Shown: positions 24,930 to 35,273, counted from the first letter of the stretch. The stretch: 64,000 bases of DNA from Gordionus sp. m RMFG-2023 (GCF_954871325.1 NC_088776.1:38178508-38242507), one strand, 5' to 3'. Notes: a model not told the origin generated them from the letters alone. Program-made: numbers and translations.

Positions 24930-25178
24930 ATTGGGATAATCCGATGATTGCAAGGTCCGTTGATTACCACTTTTCGACATTGCAATCTGAAGATCATGCC
25001 CTATTAGCTTCTCTCAACCAAGGTTCAGGACATGAATACTTGGATGCCATCCCCTCTAAAAATCTTGATCTCGAACTTTCAAATCAAGAATTCAGTTTTG
25101 CTGTAGCCATTCGATTAAATGTAACAACCTCAGTTTCATATAAGTGCGCCAAGTGCAAAAGGCCAGTTAGTCAAACTG
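24930..25178 (+). pseudogene. LINE ORF fragment (start of restriction-like endonuclease region)
   Basis: The plus strand reads DNPMIARSVDYHFSTLQ, then EYLDAIPSKNLDLELSNQEF, AVAIRLN and CAKCKRP. This matches the stretch just before and into the CCHC motif of RLE-type non-LTR retrotransposons, and is paralogous to 53225 onward (EWLEAIPSANLGLLMTGEQL). It is cut off at 25179 by the LTR of C2, and the remainder is not present beyond the right LTR of C2. Confidence 0.7.
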
Positions 25179-25623
25179 TGACAAAAAACCCAAAAAAAAG
25201 GAAACAAGATGTTCAAATATTAATTATATCAGAAAAATTACTAAGACTAAATTCTACTATAAGGCTAAACTCAGAATGCAAACTATCAAATTAAATGCTA
25301 GGCAAACTAATTTTCGGATCTATATCTTTATTAAATAAAACTATATCAAATTACAAGGGTCAAAAATTAAAGGCGCAAAATATTATCATAATTTAAAAAG
25401 GTTTTATTACCATAAAAAAAAGGTTATCACAAATTTAAAAGTCACAAAAAAATATAAAAATCGAAAAGTCATAAAAATGAAAAAAAATCTTTCTTTGTTC
25501 AAAAAAAATATCAACAAAAATCTTTGTCAGAAATGACTGACATTTGGTTAATTAAAAACTAATATATTTATATATTTATAAAATTGATTGATATTTCTAC
25601 TAAAATGGGTATCATTTATGACA
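25179..25623 (-). repeat. C2 3' LTR
   Basis: A 445 bp repeat. Only the roughly 110 bp at its minus-strand start and the few bases at its end resemble the C1 LTR; the rest is unrelated by eye. Confidence 0.95.
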
Positions 25624-25715
25624 TGCCACCCCTTTATGGGCTGTGGCACGCCAAATAACAAAAAAAAATATAAATATAAAAGGTGTCTGGGTGCAGCGGA
25701 CCTTTTGTGGAGCCT

Positions 25716-26231
25716 TCAGGAGAGTAACTGATTCTCCCACAAGTCCATGTCATCTATACGTGTAGCTTCCGCAGAAAAAGCTGACGTCGTCGGCGTAGGT
25801 CCTTGAATGTTATCGACCGTTCGCTGGAAAAGGTTGTCAATGGGGGGGTTTGACGTGCTGCTGGAACTTCCGCTGGAGGTACCATTCAGGGCACCCCTGT
25901 TGGCTGACGGCGCTTGTCGTATGGGAGCGCATGGAGCTGTCCCCCGCGTGGAGTCCTCCCCTCTCCTTCGATATTGCCTGGTTGATTGCCCAATGGTGTT
26001 GTCATTGATAGGGGCTAGAGGCGATCGCCCGTCTCTTCCTAAGCTTGGGCACTGGCTTCGAATATGATCATTGCTTCGACAATGGAAACATTTCTTGATA
26101 CGGGGACCTCCAGACATCATCGAATTATCTAGTACCATCGTGGCTGGTATCGTCATACCGGTATTCTTGGGGATCAGGGTAATTTGAATGTAGCAGGACC
26201 CTAGATCTACTAATCGACTGGTAGTTTCCAT
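25716..26231 (-). CDS. extra zinc-knuckle ORF in the 3' region of C2
   Basis: A 171-codon minus-strand frame between integrase and the 3' LTR of C2. It has one CX2CX4HX4C knuckle (CFHCRSNDHIRSQC, about residues 48-61) followed by a Pro/Ser/Gly/Arg-rich tail. Its base composition is visibly more GC-rich than anything nearby. C1 has nothing similar at the equivalent place. It resembles the nucleic-acid-binding end of a Gag or LINE ORF1 protein. I infer that it was acquired by template switching from another element; the donor is not in this window. Confidence 0.6.
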   Translation of the reverse strand: METTSRLVDLGSCYIQITLIPKNTGMTIPATMVLDNSMMSGGPRIKKCFHCRSNDHIRSQCPSLGRDGRSPLAPINDNTIGQSTRQYRRRGEDSTRGTAPCAPIRQAPSANRGALNGTSSGSSSSTSNPPIDNLFQRTVDNIQGPTPTTSAFSAEATRIDDMDLWENQLLS

Positions 26232-26239
26232 GGGTATTG

Positions 26240-27339
26240 TCGTCTGGAATATGTGGAGATCAGCTGCAACAGGAGATTTATTTTAAATTTTCTTTGAAAA
26301 ATTTTAATTTTTAATATAAATTAATTCGCTTTAACTTATTTTTTTTTTTTAAAAAAATTTTTATTTTTAATATAAAATTAATTTAAAAATTTTAAATTTT
26401 TAATATAAATTAGTATTTTATTTTAAAACAAAATTTAATGAGGATATACCAAAATAAAGGCATATATATAGTGTGTACATTGTTGCCCATAAACAAAATA
26501 CTTAATAACCAAAACAAAAACGACAATTTCAAAATAATTTATTCTCACTCCTACTTATAGGATGTAAACTAGATGAGGCACACACATGTTTATTCATAAA
26601 CTTTTCTTATTATTATTTTTTTTTTTTAAACCAAACTGTCACTTACCCTGGCAACTGGCCAGACAAAACAAATTTTCTTTTAAACAAAAATATTCCCCCA
26701 CCTTACCAATATCATAACAAATTTTCTTTTAAAACAAAAACATCCACCAACCTTACCAATATCATAAAAATCTTCTTATCCTTTAAAACAGTCATCTGAC
26801 TGTAAAAACAGATAATAGACGACACACCATTTCTTTTCTATAACATTTTTCAAAAAAAAACTTTCTATTCATTTAATGAAAGACAAAGACAAAACTTGTC
26901 TTTTCCATCACCACAATATACAAACATGTTTTTATTACTTTGAAAACCAAACTTTATTTAATACAAGACAACATTAACACAAATCTTCATTTGACAAAAC
27001 AGACAAAGACATTTCTTAACGAACCAAACCGAAGAAAACTTTCCATATCATTACCATGTTGATAAATTTATTAAACCCGTCTATATTGACCTATTTTTAA
27101 TATGACCAAATATGTATATCTTTACCATGTTGACAAATTTATTAAACTTGTCTATATTGACCTATTTTTAATATGACCAAATATATTAAGAACCCGATTT
27201 TATTAAACTCATCTAAATTGAAATATGCTTTTAACTGAAAATGACCAACAACCGGTCTATATTGAACTATTTTCAATATGACTAAATATATTCGGAAACC
27301 GAACCCATATGAACCCCAAACAAATAAGACGCTTCTTAT
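26240..27339 (-). other. C2 non-coding part of the 3' region
   Basis: AT-rich, no gene. From about 26930 to 27339 it matches C1 (16540-16911 in C1), including short repeats of a TCTATATTGACCTATTTT motif. Before 26930 it is specific to C2. Confidence 0.6.
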
Positions 27340-30300
27340 TTATCCCAATCTCATATGATCGTGATGCCGAACCACGGTCACCCCTGTTATTAACAAAATT
27401 TCACTTAATTTTGAACCCCGGTTCAATATGACCCGACCCTTTTCCCATTTGGTTGCCCGATTGTCGAACAATCGGGCCCAAACCTTTTGTCCCACGGCAA
27501 ACCTTACCCCTAATTTTACTTCCATTGAGGTAATAGTCTTCTTCTTTGGTTTTAAGAAATCCAAAGGACCCCGTGTTCGCCTACCTAAAAATAACTCGAC
27601 AGGCGTAACTCCCTCTCGATTACGAGAATTGAGGTAATATAATTGAGACATGTAAGCCTCCTCTTTATGGGCTCCAGCCTTTTTGATCCAATTTTTAACA
27701 ATGGCTACCATCCTCTCAGCCTGTCCATTCGAGCTGGGATGATATGGTGGAGCTAGAATGTGTTTTGTCTGTGACTCAACACAAAACTGTTTAAAATCTT
27801 CGCTGACAAAGGCGGGACCCCCGTCAGACACTATCTTGTCCGGAAAACCGAACCGAGCATATAATTCTCTTAATTTTTTCACAACAATTTTTGTGGTGTA
27901 TCCATGTACTAATGCATATTCTATCCATTTAGAATACGAGTCAACCACTAAAAAATATGTCCTTTTATCAAGATCAAAGAAATCGATGTGGATACGTTCC
28001 CAAGGTTTCTTTGATTTAGGCCAAACCTGCCCTACCTCTTTACGGGGCATAGGAGCACAGGCATTACAAGGAACGCATTTCCTGGTAATCCGTTCAATAT
28101 CTTTGCCCATACCAGGCCACCATACATATTCTCGAGCCCAAGACTTCATCTTGTCTCGACCTTGATGACCGGCGTGCAATAATTTCATAATTTTACTCCG
28201 TAATTTATAAGGAATTACGGCCCTGTTTCCTCTCATAATACAATCATCAACAATTGATAATTCTTTCTGTATTTTTTTATATGCATCATATTTGTTTTTC
28301 CAAGGTTTCTCTCCTGTTAGACTTAATTTTATCTGACCTAGCACTTTGTCATTCACAGTATTGGCTTTCAAATCCTCCCAATTGGTAGGACCCCCTTTTA
28401 AAATATAAGACAAAGAACGCACTAAGGCCCTCTCTCTATCACTTATACTAATATTTATTTCCGGGTCTGCACAGTCAAAACCTAACCTGGACAAAATATC
28501 TGGCAAATGATTCTCTTTGCCCCGACGATATCTAACTTCCACGTTAAAACTTCCCACTAATAACAACCAACGTTGTAACCGGGGAGATAGCATTAACTCC
28601 CTATTATCCTTTCGGAATAGGTGGATTAATGGCTTGTGGTCAGTAAAAATTTCAAATTTTTTACCAATCAAATATTCACGGCATTTCGTCAAACCGAAAA
28701 TCACGGCCAAGGCCTCCTGTTCAATCACCGAATATCTCGTTTCAACATCCCTAAAAACTCGGGAAAAAAAAGGATGGGTCTTTCCACACCATCAATTACA
28801 TGTAATAGGGCTCCTCCAACACCCTTGTTGGAGGCATCAACCGCTAAAATAATTTCTAAATCATTGTTGAAACAGACTAAAATTGGCTCTTCCCCAATTT
28901 TGCCCTTTAAAATTTCAAATGCTTCTTGTTGCTCTACTTTCCAATCGAAATGAACACCCTTTTTTAATAAATCATATAACGGGGCAGCTACCTTCGCAAA
29001 ATCCTCTATAAAACGATGATAGTAATTTACCATACCCAAAAAGGACTGCACTTCAGCCTTATTATTGGGCTGCTTCAAATTTAATATATTTTTTAAATTT
29101 TTTTGCAATGGCTTCACCTCAATCCCATTTATTTGATGGCCTAAATATTCGACCTCCATTACACCCAAAATGCTTTTTTCTTTGCTGGCTCTCAAGCCTT
29201 TACCATGAATTCTTTTAAAAACTTCCTCCAGACGATGGTTATGCTGCTCAGGCGTTACCCCTGTAATTAGCACATCATCCATGTAATAAAATACACCCTC
29301 TAATCCTTGAAAAACGGACGCCATGGTGCGCTGAAAAATAGGCGCTGACACACTCAACCCAAATGGTAATCTACAAAAAGCGAACAACCCTTTGGGAGTC
29401 GTGATTGTCAATAATTTACGAATCTCCTCCCTCAAAGGTAATTGTAAATAGGCTGACGAAAAATCAACCTTTGAAAAATATTTCGCTCCCTTCAACTGGG
29501 CCAAAATTTCCTCAATTCGGGGTAAAGGATATTTAACCTCTACTACCCATCGATTAACAGTTACTCTGAAATCAGCACAGAGTCTCAATTTACCATTTGA
29601 TTTCTTAACCGGTACCAACGGGGTTGCCCATACACTATATTCCACTGGAACAATGATACCATCTTTAACCCATTGATCCAATTCTTCGTCAATCTCCTTT
29701 TTCCATTCAAAAGGGACTCGACGACAAGCTAGGAAAATAGGTGCAAATCCTTCCCTTAATTTTATATCTACTTGATAATCATTAAGACAACCTAATTTGT
29801 CTTCGAAAATTATTTCATACTTCTTCACTAAACGAGATATATTTTCACTCATCTTATGTAATTCAGAAATACCAATAGCCACCACTGGGGTTTTATCAAT
29901 GCTAATGTTGTTTTCAACCATTAATTCCGTGGACTTTACATACCTATCAGAATTACGGGTTGAATCATTTTGTTTTATGGTTAAATCCTTCCCTTCTATT
30001 TCACGGATATTTTTTCGAGCGTTATAAGCAATATTTTGGTCCTTCGGGTTAATTATGACCGAACCATTATGTAGGGCAAAAATATTCCAATAATTACTGA
30101 AAGGACCTAACTGAACAATCCAATCCCACCCCATGATGGTTTCCACATCTTTCTTTACTACCCATAAATCTAGGAAAAATGTGGTATCATGAAGAATTAC
30201 GCCCAATTTAGTTTTTCCCAAAACTATTATCTCAGACCCATCAAATTGTCTGACGCACATAGATTCTTTCTCAAGCTTACCTTTAGGCCAATACTTAAAA

Positions 30301-30596
30301 TAATTTCTTCGAGACATTATAGAAATGCTAGCCCCTGTGTCGAACAACATGTCAATATCCCTAGAGTCAACTCTTACGATAACTCTTGGACAAGGACGAG
30401 GTTCGACTAATCTTTCAGTCATTAAAATATCATATGTTTTAATTGACGGATCAATATTAATCTCATTTGAAACATCAGTTTCATGAGAATTCTCATTTGA
30501 ACATAAATTCAACTCGGAATTTAGTGGTTCCTTAACAATATTCATATTGTTTTTTTTTATATAACTGGGATATTTTTCCCATCTGAAAATATTCAT
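27340..30596 (-). CDS. C2 pol region (protease, RT, RNase H, integrase)
   Basis: Minus-strand pol (fossil copy) with the domain set of C1: retropepsin LFDTGASISIMS (about 30.13-30.40 kb), RT with FYYMDDVLITG (about 29.25-29.78 kb), RNase H (AVDASNKGVGGALLH, FTDHKPLIHLFRKDN; about 28.5-28.87 kb), and integrase with HAGHQGRDKMKSWAREYVWW, CVPCNACAP, VSDGGPAFVSEDF and HPSSNGQAERMV (about 27.68-28.2 kb). The C-terminal tail ends VVRHHDHMRLG at 27340. About one break is apparent. Confidence 0.93.
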
Positions 30597-30782
30597 ATTC
30601 CTTTCATCGGAATATTTAACAATACCCTTAGGATATTTCTCCCATTTAAATTCATTAGAATCTTTATTATTTTTATCATCATAAATTAAAAAATTTCGGT
30701 TATTATCATGGTTATTTACTTTATTATCATTTTTCCATCCCGATCTCCTACCTACTATATGATTACATTTGCAATCATATAG

Positions 30783-31595
30783 TCAATATTTGATACAGTT
30801 TATGGCTACATGTCCCGGTTTGTTACATTTAAAACACAAACGGGATTTGCCATAATTCGGTCGTAAAACATCAAATTTATTCGTGTTAGTACCAGAAATT
30901 TTTCTAACATTAAAATTTTCTAATGCCAATCTCTTTAACGGAAAACCTTCACGAAAATTTTGTTCTTTGACTACGCAGGTCTCTACCTTGTGACCCACAT
31001 ACCCACAACGGGTACATTTCAAATCTTCAAAAATTTTCTTATGACCTGACAAGCCATTTTTTTCAATGGAAATATTTTTTCCATCTGTCCATGTCGGACC
31101 ACGCACTTGGCCTTTATTACTATTACTATTAGCCATAACCAACGTATTCATATCCTGATATATAATCTTAATCATGTCTTTTAATTCTTTCAATTCCTGG
31201 AGGATAACTATAGATCTCTCCACACTATCCAAACGATCATCGTTATTATCTTTCATCATTTCCACCTTTTCAGGTCTGCCGTTCTTGATTTCATTTAAAA
31301 TTCCATTTAAACTACTTTCCAAGACCGAAATCTTTTTCCAACAATCAGCCGACACCGGAGTGTCTATTTTCCAATTACCATATACTCTAGTCGCGACCAG
31401 AGTACATTTTCCAAACAAAAATTTTATTGTAATATATAACACGTACAGTAGAACCAACAATAAAATTGTCACTACAGCATTATTTACATCAAATTTATCA
31501 ACCATTTGATACAAACTTTGATAAGTAATACTCGGATACTCCGAAATTTTATCAAATACGCTAGGCTCAATATCAAAATTAAATATAAAGCCCAT
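30783..31595 (-). CDS. C2 gag-like ORF with membrane segment and two zinc knuckles
   Basis: A 270-codon minus-strand frame nearly identical to the C1 ORF. Hydrophobic helix AVVTILLLVLLYVLYITIKF at about residues 38-58, charged middle region, and two knuckles (CTRCGYVGHKVETC, CFKCNKPGHVAINC). It begins MGFIFNF; the glycine at position 2 leaves room for acylation, but the usual Ser/Thr at position 6 is absent. No capsid domain recognised. Confidence 0.8.
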   Translation of the reverse strand: MGFIFNFDIEPSVFDKISEYPSITYQSLYQMVDKFDVNNAVVTILLLVLLYVLYITIKFLFGKCTLVATRVYGNWKIDTPVSADCWKKISVLESSLNGILNEIKNGRPEKVEMMKDNNDDRLDSVERSIVILQELKELKDMIKIIYQDMNTLVMANSNSNKGQVRGPTWTDGKNISIEKNGLSGHKKIFEDLKCTRCGYVGHKVETCVVKEQNFREGFPLKRLALENFNVRKISGTNTNKFDVLRPNYGKSRLCFKCNKPGHVAINCIKY

Positions 31596-31781
31596 TTCAT
31601 TATATGAAAAATTTATATTACCTTAAAACGGCCTTGTTCAATTTTTAAAAAATTTAAACAAAAATGTGATTGCGTTGTGTTCTGAGGTGAGATACAAAAT
31701 ATAAAATAAAATATTTTTTCTTTACCTTGAAATACCGAATAACCCTGGAATCGAAACAATCCTGGTGGTCTCGGTCACCAA

Positions 31782-32226
31782 TGACAAAAAACCCAAAAAA
31801 AAGGAAACAAGATGTTCAAATATTAATTATATCAGAAAAATTACTAAGACTAAATTCTACTATAAGGCTAAACTCAGAATGCAAACTATCAAATTAAATG
31901 CTAGGCAAACTAATTTTCGGATCTATATCTTTATTAAATAAAACTATATCAAATTACAAGGGTCAAAAATTAAAGGCGCAAAATATTATCATAATTTAAA
32001 AAGGTTTTATTACCATAAAAAAAAGGTTATCACAAATTTAAAAGTCACAAAAAAATATAAAAATCGAAAAGTCATAAAAATGAAAAAAAATCTTTCTTTG
32101 TTCAAAAAAAATATCAACAAAAATCTTTGTCAGAAATGACTGACATTTGGTTAATTAAAAACTAATATATTTATATATTTATAAAATTGATTGATATTTC
32201 TACTAAAATGGGTATCATTTATGACA
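31782..32226 (-). repeat. C2 5' LTR
   Basis: A 445 bp copy that I could not distinguish from 25179-25623. It is followed by GTCGT, which does not match the left flank. Confidence 0.95.
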
Positions 32227-32264
32227 GTCGTCATTGCCTCCAATGCATTTTTAGCAATGTATAT

Positions 32265-33010
32265 TATATTGTAATTATATTTATTTATTATTTTCATAAA
32301 TACAGTATTTTTTAAAATGTATATTTACGCGAAATTAAATATTTTAATATACTAGATTTAATATATTTTTAAGTTGTACATGTAAACTATTTGTATAAAT
32401 TGGATAAGTATTCTGTATTATTACTTTTATATTTGTATACCTAATAAAATTTAAAGTAAATAATATCAAAAAAATATATTTAAAAAAAATATTTAAAAAA
32501 TCATATAACACAAAAAAATAAAAAAAAGTAGCGATCAAAAGATATATCAAGTAAAAAAAATATATTTAAAAAAAAATATCAATCAAAAAAATATATTGGA
32601 AAAAAAATATATTGAAAAAAAAATATATATAAAAAAATATATATTTAAAAAAAATATATATTTAAAAAAAATATATATTTAAAAAAAATATATATTTAAA
32701 AAAAATATATATTTAAAAAAAATATTAAAAAAATCATATAACACAAAAAAATAAAAAAAATTAGCGATCAAAAGATATATCAAGTAAAAAAAATTTTTCT
32801 TTTTTTTTATTAATTATATTTTTATTAGGCATACAAATATAAAAGTAAATAATACAGAATACTTATCCAATATATACAAATAGTTTACATGTACAACTTA
32901 AATATATTAAATCTAGTATATTAAAATATTTAATTTCGCGAAATATACATTTTAAAAAAAATACTGTATTTATAAAAATGATAAATATATATAATTACAA
33001 TACAATATAA
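32265..33010. repeat. inverted repeat of ~210 bp arms around AT array
   Basis: The arm at about 32265-32475 (containing TTACGCGAAATTAAATATTT, then AAGTATTCTGTATTATTACT) is mirrored at about 32810-33010. The ~335 bp between is the reverse-complement AT minisatellite of the left foldback arm. It may be the remnant of another small foldback unit. Confidence 0.8.
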
Positions 33011-33196
33011 GTAATTTTTATATAACGGAATTTAAGAAAAATATATAATTTAACAATTCTAGAAATTTTAAGAAATTTAACAACCAACGACTTCATAATA
33101 CAAAGTATAATAATGGGAATATAATTAGTGCAAATGATAATACGAGGAAGAAGGGGGGGGGGAGGGTAATTTTAAATGATTTAGGGAAGAAGAAGA

Positions 33197-34437
33197 AAAT
33201 CTAGATTATTCGGCCCAGAGGAAGTGAGAAAAGCAATCTCAACCTTCCAAAAAGATTCTGCACAACCGATATATCTTCAAGACCTAACAATCCCTCTTCT
33301 AAATTCTCAAACTACCCTACTCAACTGTATAACTCTCCTTTGTAACAGGATCTTACATGGTGACGTTCCTATCTTCGCCCAGCCAATTATGTTTGGAGCA
33401 AAACTAATAGCTCTTACAAAACCCAACATAGACTTACCCCCAATTGCCATAGGCACCCTCTTTAGGAGACTAGTATCAAAATTGATTTCGGCTCGAATCA
33501 ATGAGAAAGTCTCCACAATTCTCACTTCAACCCAACTAGGGGTTGGTGTCAAGGGCGGCTGCGAGTCTGCCGCTCATATAACCCGAATATATCTTCAAAA
33601 TAATCCTCAAAATAAACACCTAATTAAAATTGATTTTTACAATGCATACAACACAATAAAACTATCTGTCTTCCTAAAATCCTTTATCAATAGCTTCCCA
33701 TGCTACTCCAGCTACATTTTAAGCTGCTATGCGAATCCCTCCATCTTACAATATGGTGAATATAGGCTTTCTTTTTCAGAAGGAATTCAACAGGGTGATC
33801 CCCTAGGGTTGGTATTATTTTGTCTAGGAATAGACAATCTAGTTAAAAAAAATTAAAAGCAGTTGCCTGTTAGATCTTCATATCTGGTATATAGATGACG
33901 GGATTATAAGCGGAAACCCAGAAGAGATAGACAAAGCCCTAGAAATTTTGCAAAAGGATGGGCCAGACATATGCCTTCTCTTAAATCGACAAAACAGAAT
34001 TCTGTCAGCTCACCTCTCAATCTCCCAACTGTCACGCCTTTAAAGAGGTTATGGCCGAAGAACTAACACATCTTGGCTCACCAGTTGGGGGTTGCTTAGC
34101 AGTTGAAGCCTTTTTCCAGGCTACTTCGAATAATTTAAACAATATGGAGGGTCTACTTATGCAACTTCCCACGCATAAATCTTTCTTCTTAATAAAAAAT
34201 TTCTTCAATATACCAAAGATCCTATATGCTCTACGGTCTACTGCTGTTTTTAAACATCCCAAACTCTTAAGAGCATATGATCCATAATTAGAAACATCAT
34301 GGAAAAAATAACTAACCTCAAATTTAACTCCAATTCGTGGCATCAAGCCACTGTCCCCTGTAATAAAGGAGGCTTAGGGTTACGATCACCCATAGCCTTA
34401 TCAATTAGTGTTTTCATCTCGTCCAGATTGGCAAGTA
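33197..34437 (+). pseudogene. LINE-like reverse transcriptase fragment
   Basis: The plus-strand frame begins RLFGPEEVRKAISTFQ. It contains RT motifs: FGAKLIALTKP, the PIAIGTLFRRLVSKL turn, QLGVGVKGGCESAAH, KIDFYNAYNTI (motif A aspartate), FSEGIQQGDPLGLVLFCL and, after a frame change near 33855, WYIDDGI (catalytic YxDD). HLGSPVGG and QATVPCNKGGLGLRSPIALS follow near 34060-34400. At 34438 the coding match stops abruptly in AT minisatellite. The motifs fit non-LTR RTs that carry a C-terminal restriction-like endonuclease. At least two frame changes make it dead. Confidence 0.85.
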
Positions 34438-34630
34438 AAAAAAATATATTTAAAAAAATATATCAATCAAAAAAATATATTGGAAAAAAAATATAAAATC
34501 ATATAACACAAAAAATAAAAACAATTAGCGATCAAAAGATATATCAAGAAAAAAAATATATATTTTAAAAAAATATCAATCAAAAAAATATATTGAAAAA
34601 AATATAAAACTTATGTAAAAAATAAAACAA
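34438..34630. repeat. AT-rich minisatellite, right foldback arm
   Basis: Reverse complement of the left-arm array: AAAATATCAATCAAAAAAAT, ATCATATAACACAAAAAATA and AGCGATCAAAAGATATATCA units, followed by the right terminal repeat to 34791. Confidence 0.85.
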
Positions 34631-34807
34631 ATTAAAATATAATTAATCTTAAAAAATTATTAATAATAACGAAAAAATTATTAATAATATAATATTACAA
34701 AAATTACACATTGCCTGATTTAACCCGGCAATGTATACTTTGCCGAAATAACAAAATTACCCTGCCTACACTACCTCACATTGCCGCTAACATATATATA
34801 CACTAAC

Positions 34808-34956
34808 TTTATTATGTGTTGTTAGTATATATTGCTGGGATTGAAATCCCTATAGCTATTCTTTTGTTGATTGACATGCTATCTTTTTCTTTCATTAATG
34901 ACGGATAAATCACCATCTGTACAATCATTAAATCAGGTTAAGACAGGGTTTGTTAT
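34808..34956 (-). pseudogene. Helitron basic-repeat exon, decayed copy
   Basis: Minus strand, 149 bp, bounded by ATTTTAG and by a GTTAGT donor. It is a paralogue of the 150 bp exon at 35124-35273 but has lost its frame through a 1 bp difference and an early stop. The foldback element sits 16 bp beyond its donor, in what was a roughly 50 bp intron. Confidence 0.65.
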
Positions 34957-35003
34957 CTAAAATAAAAACAAAAGAATAATTTAAAAAATATAAAGCAATG
35001 AAC

Positions 35004-35078
35004 CTGAAGAGGAGCCAATATTAGGTTCAACTCCCTAGAAATAGTGGGAACATTATCAGACGCTAAAAAAGATGTATT
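35004..35078 (-). CDS. Helitron N-terminal exon
   Basis: A 75 bp minus-strand open exon of exactly 25 codons (NTSFLASDNVPTISREL, then NLILAPLQ). Flanked by TTATAG and CAG|GTTCA, with introns of 45 bp before and 47 bp after. Homologous copies are seen at 13955-14014 and 38371-38438, both decayed. Confidence 0.65.
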
Positions 35079-35123
35079 CTATAATTTAAAAGAGTATAAA
35101 AAAAATATATATATAAGGCTAAC

Positions 35124-35273
35124 TTTATTTTGCGTTCTTAGTTGATTTTGTTGGGTCTCACGATCCCTATAGCGTTTCTTTTTTTGATTGACCTGCCATC
35201 TTTTTCTTTTATTAATGACGGATAAATCACCACCTGTACAATCATTAACTGAGGTTAGGACTTGGCTTGTTAT
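35124..35273 (-). CDS. Helitron N-terminal basic-repeat exon
   Basis: A 150 bp minus-strand open exon of exactly 50 codons, phase 0, bounded by ATTTTAG and AAA|GTTAGC. It reads ITSQVLTSVNDCTGGDLSVI, then the basic NKRKRWQVNQKKKRYRDRET. The basic core matches the repeat in the 13493-13651 exon. With 35004-35078 it forms a two-exon unit that is duplicated along the Helitron. Confidence 0.65.

Larger units (their letters stand above)
25179..32226 (-). mobile_element. Ty3/gypsy-type LTR element C2
   Basis: A 7.05 kb minus-strand element with LTRs of 445 bp each (25179-25623, 31782-32226) that appear identical, so it is very young. The primer-site-like sequence TGGTGACCGAGACCACCAGG differs from C1's at one base. 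Pol and the gag-like ORF are nearly identical to C1, but most of the LTR and the middle of the 3' region are different sequences. The flanks are AACTG on the left and GTCGT on the right, so there is no target duplication. It looks nearly whole, with about one break. Confidence 0.94.
14069..34791. mobile_element. 20.7 kb foldback-like composite element
   Basis: The outer ends mirror each other. GTTAGCGG begins at 14069, and CCGCTAAC ends at 34791. After removing a MITE, the next roughly 100 bp on each side match in inverted orientation (CAATGTGAGGTAGTG, GGCAGGGTAATTTTGTTATT, CGGCAAAGTATACATTGCCG). Inside are inverted arrays of AT-rich minisatellite and a central palindromic satellite, as in foldback (FB/Galileo-type) elements. 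Removing C1, C2 and the MITE leaves about 6.5 kb. The element sits in a Helitron intron at an alternating AT tract, so the exact target duplication cannot be fixed. No transposase gene is recognisable; an LINE RT fragment lies in the right arm. Confidence 0.72.
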
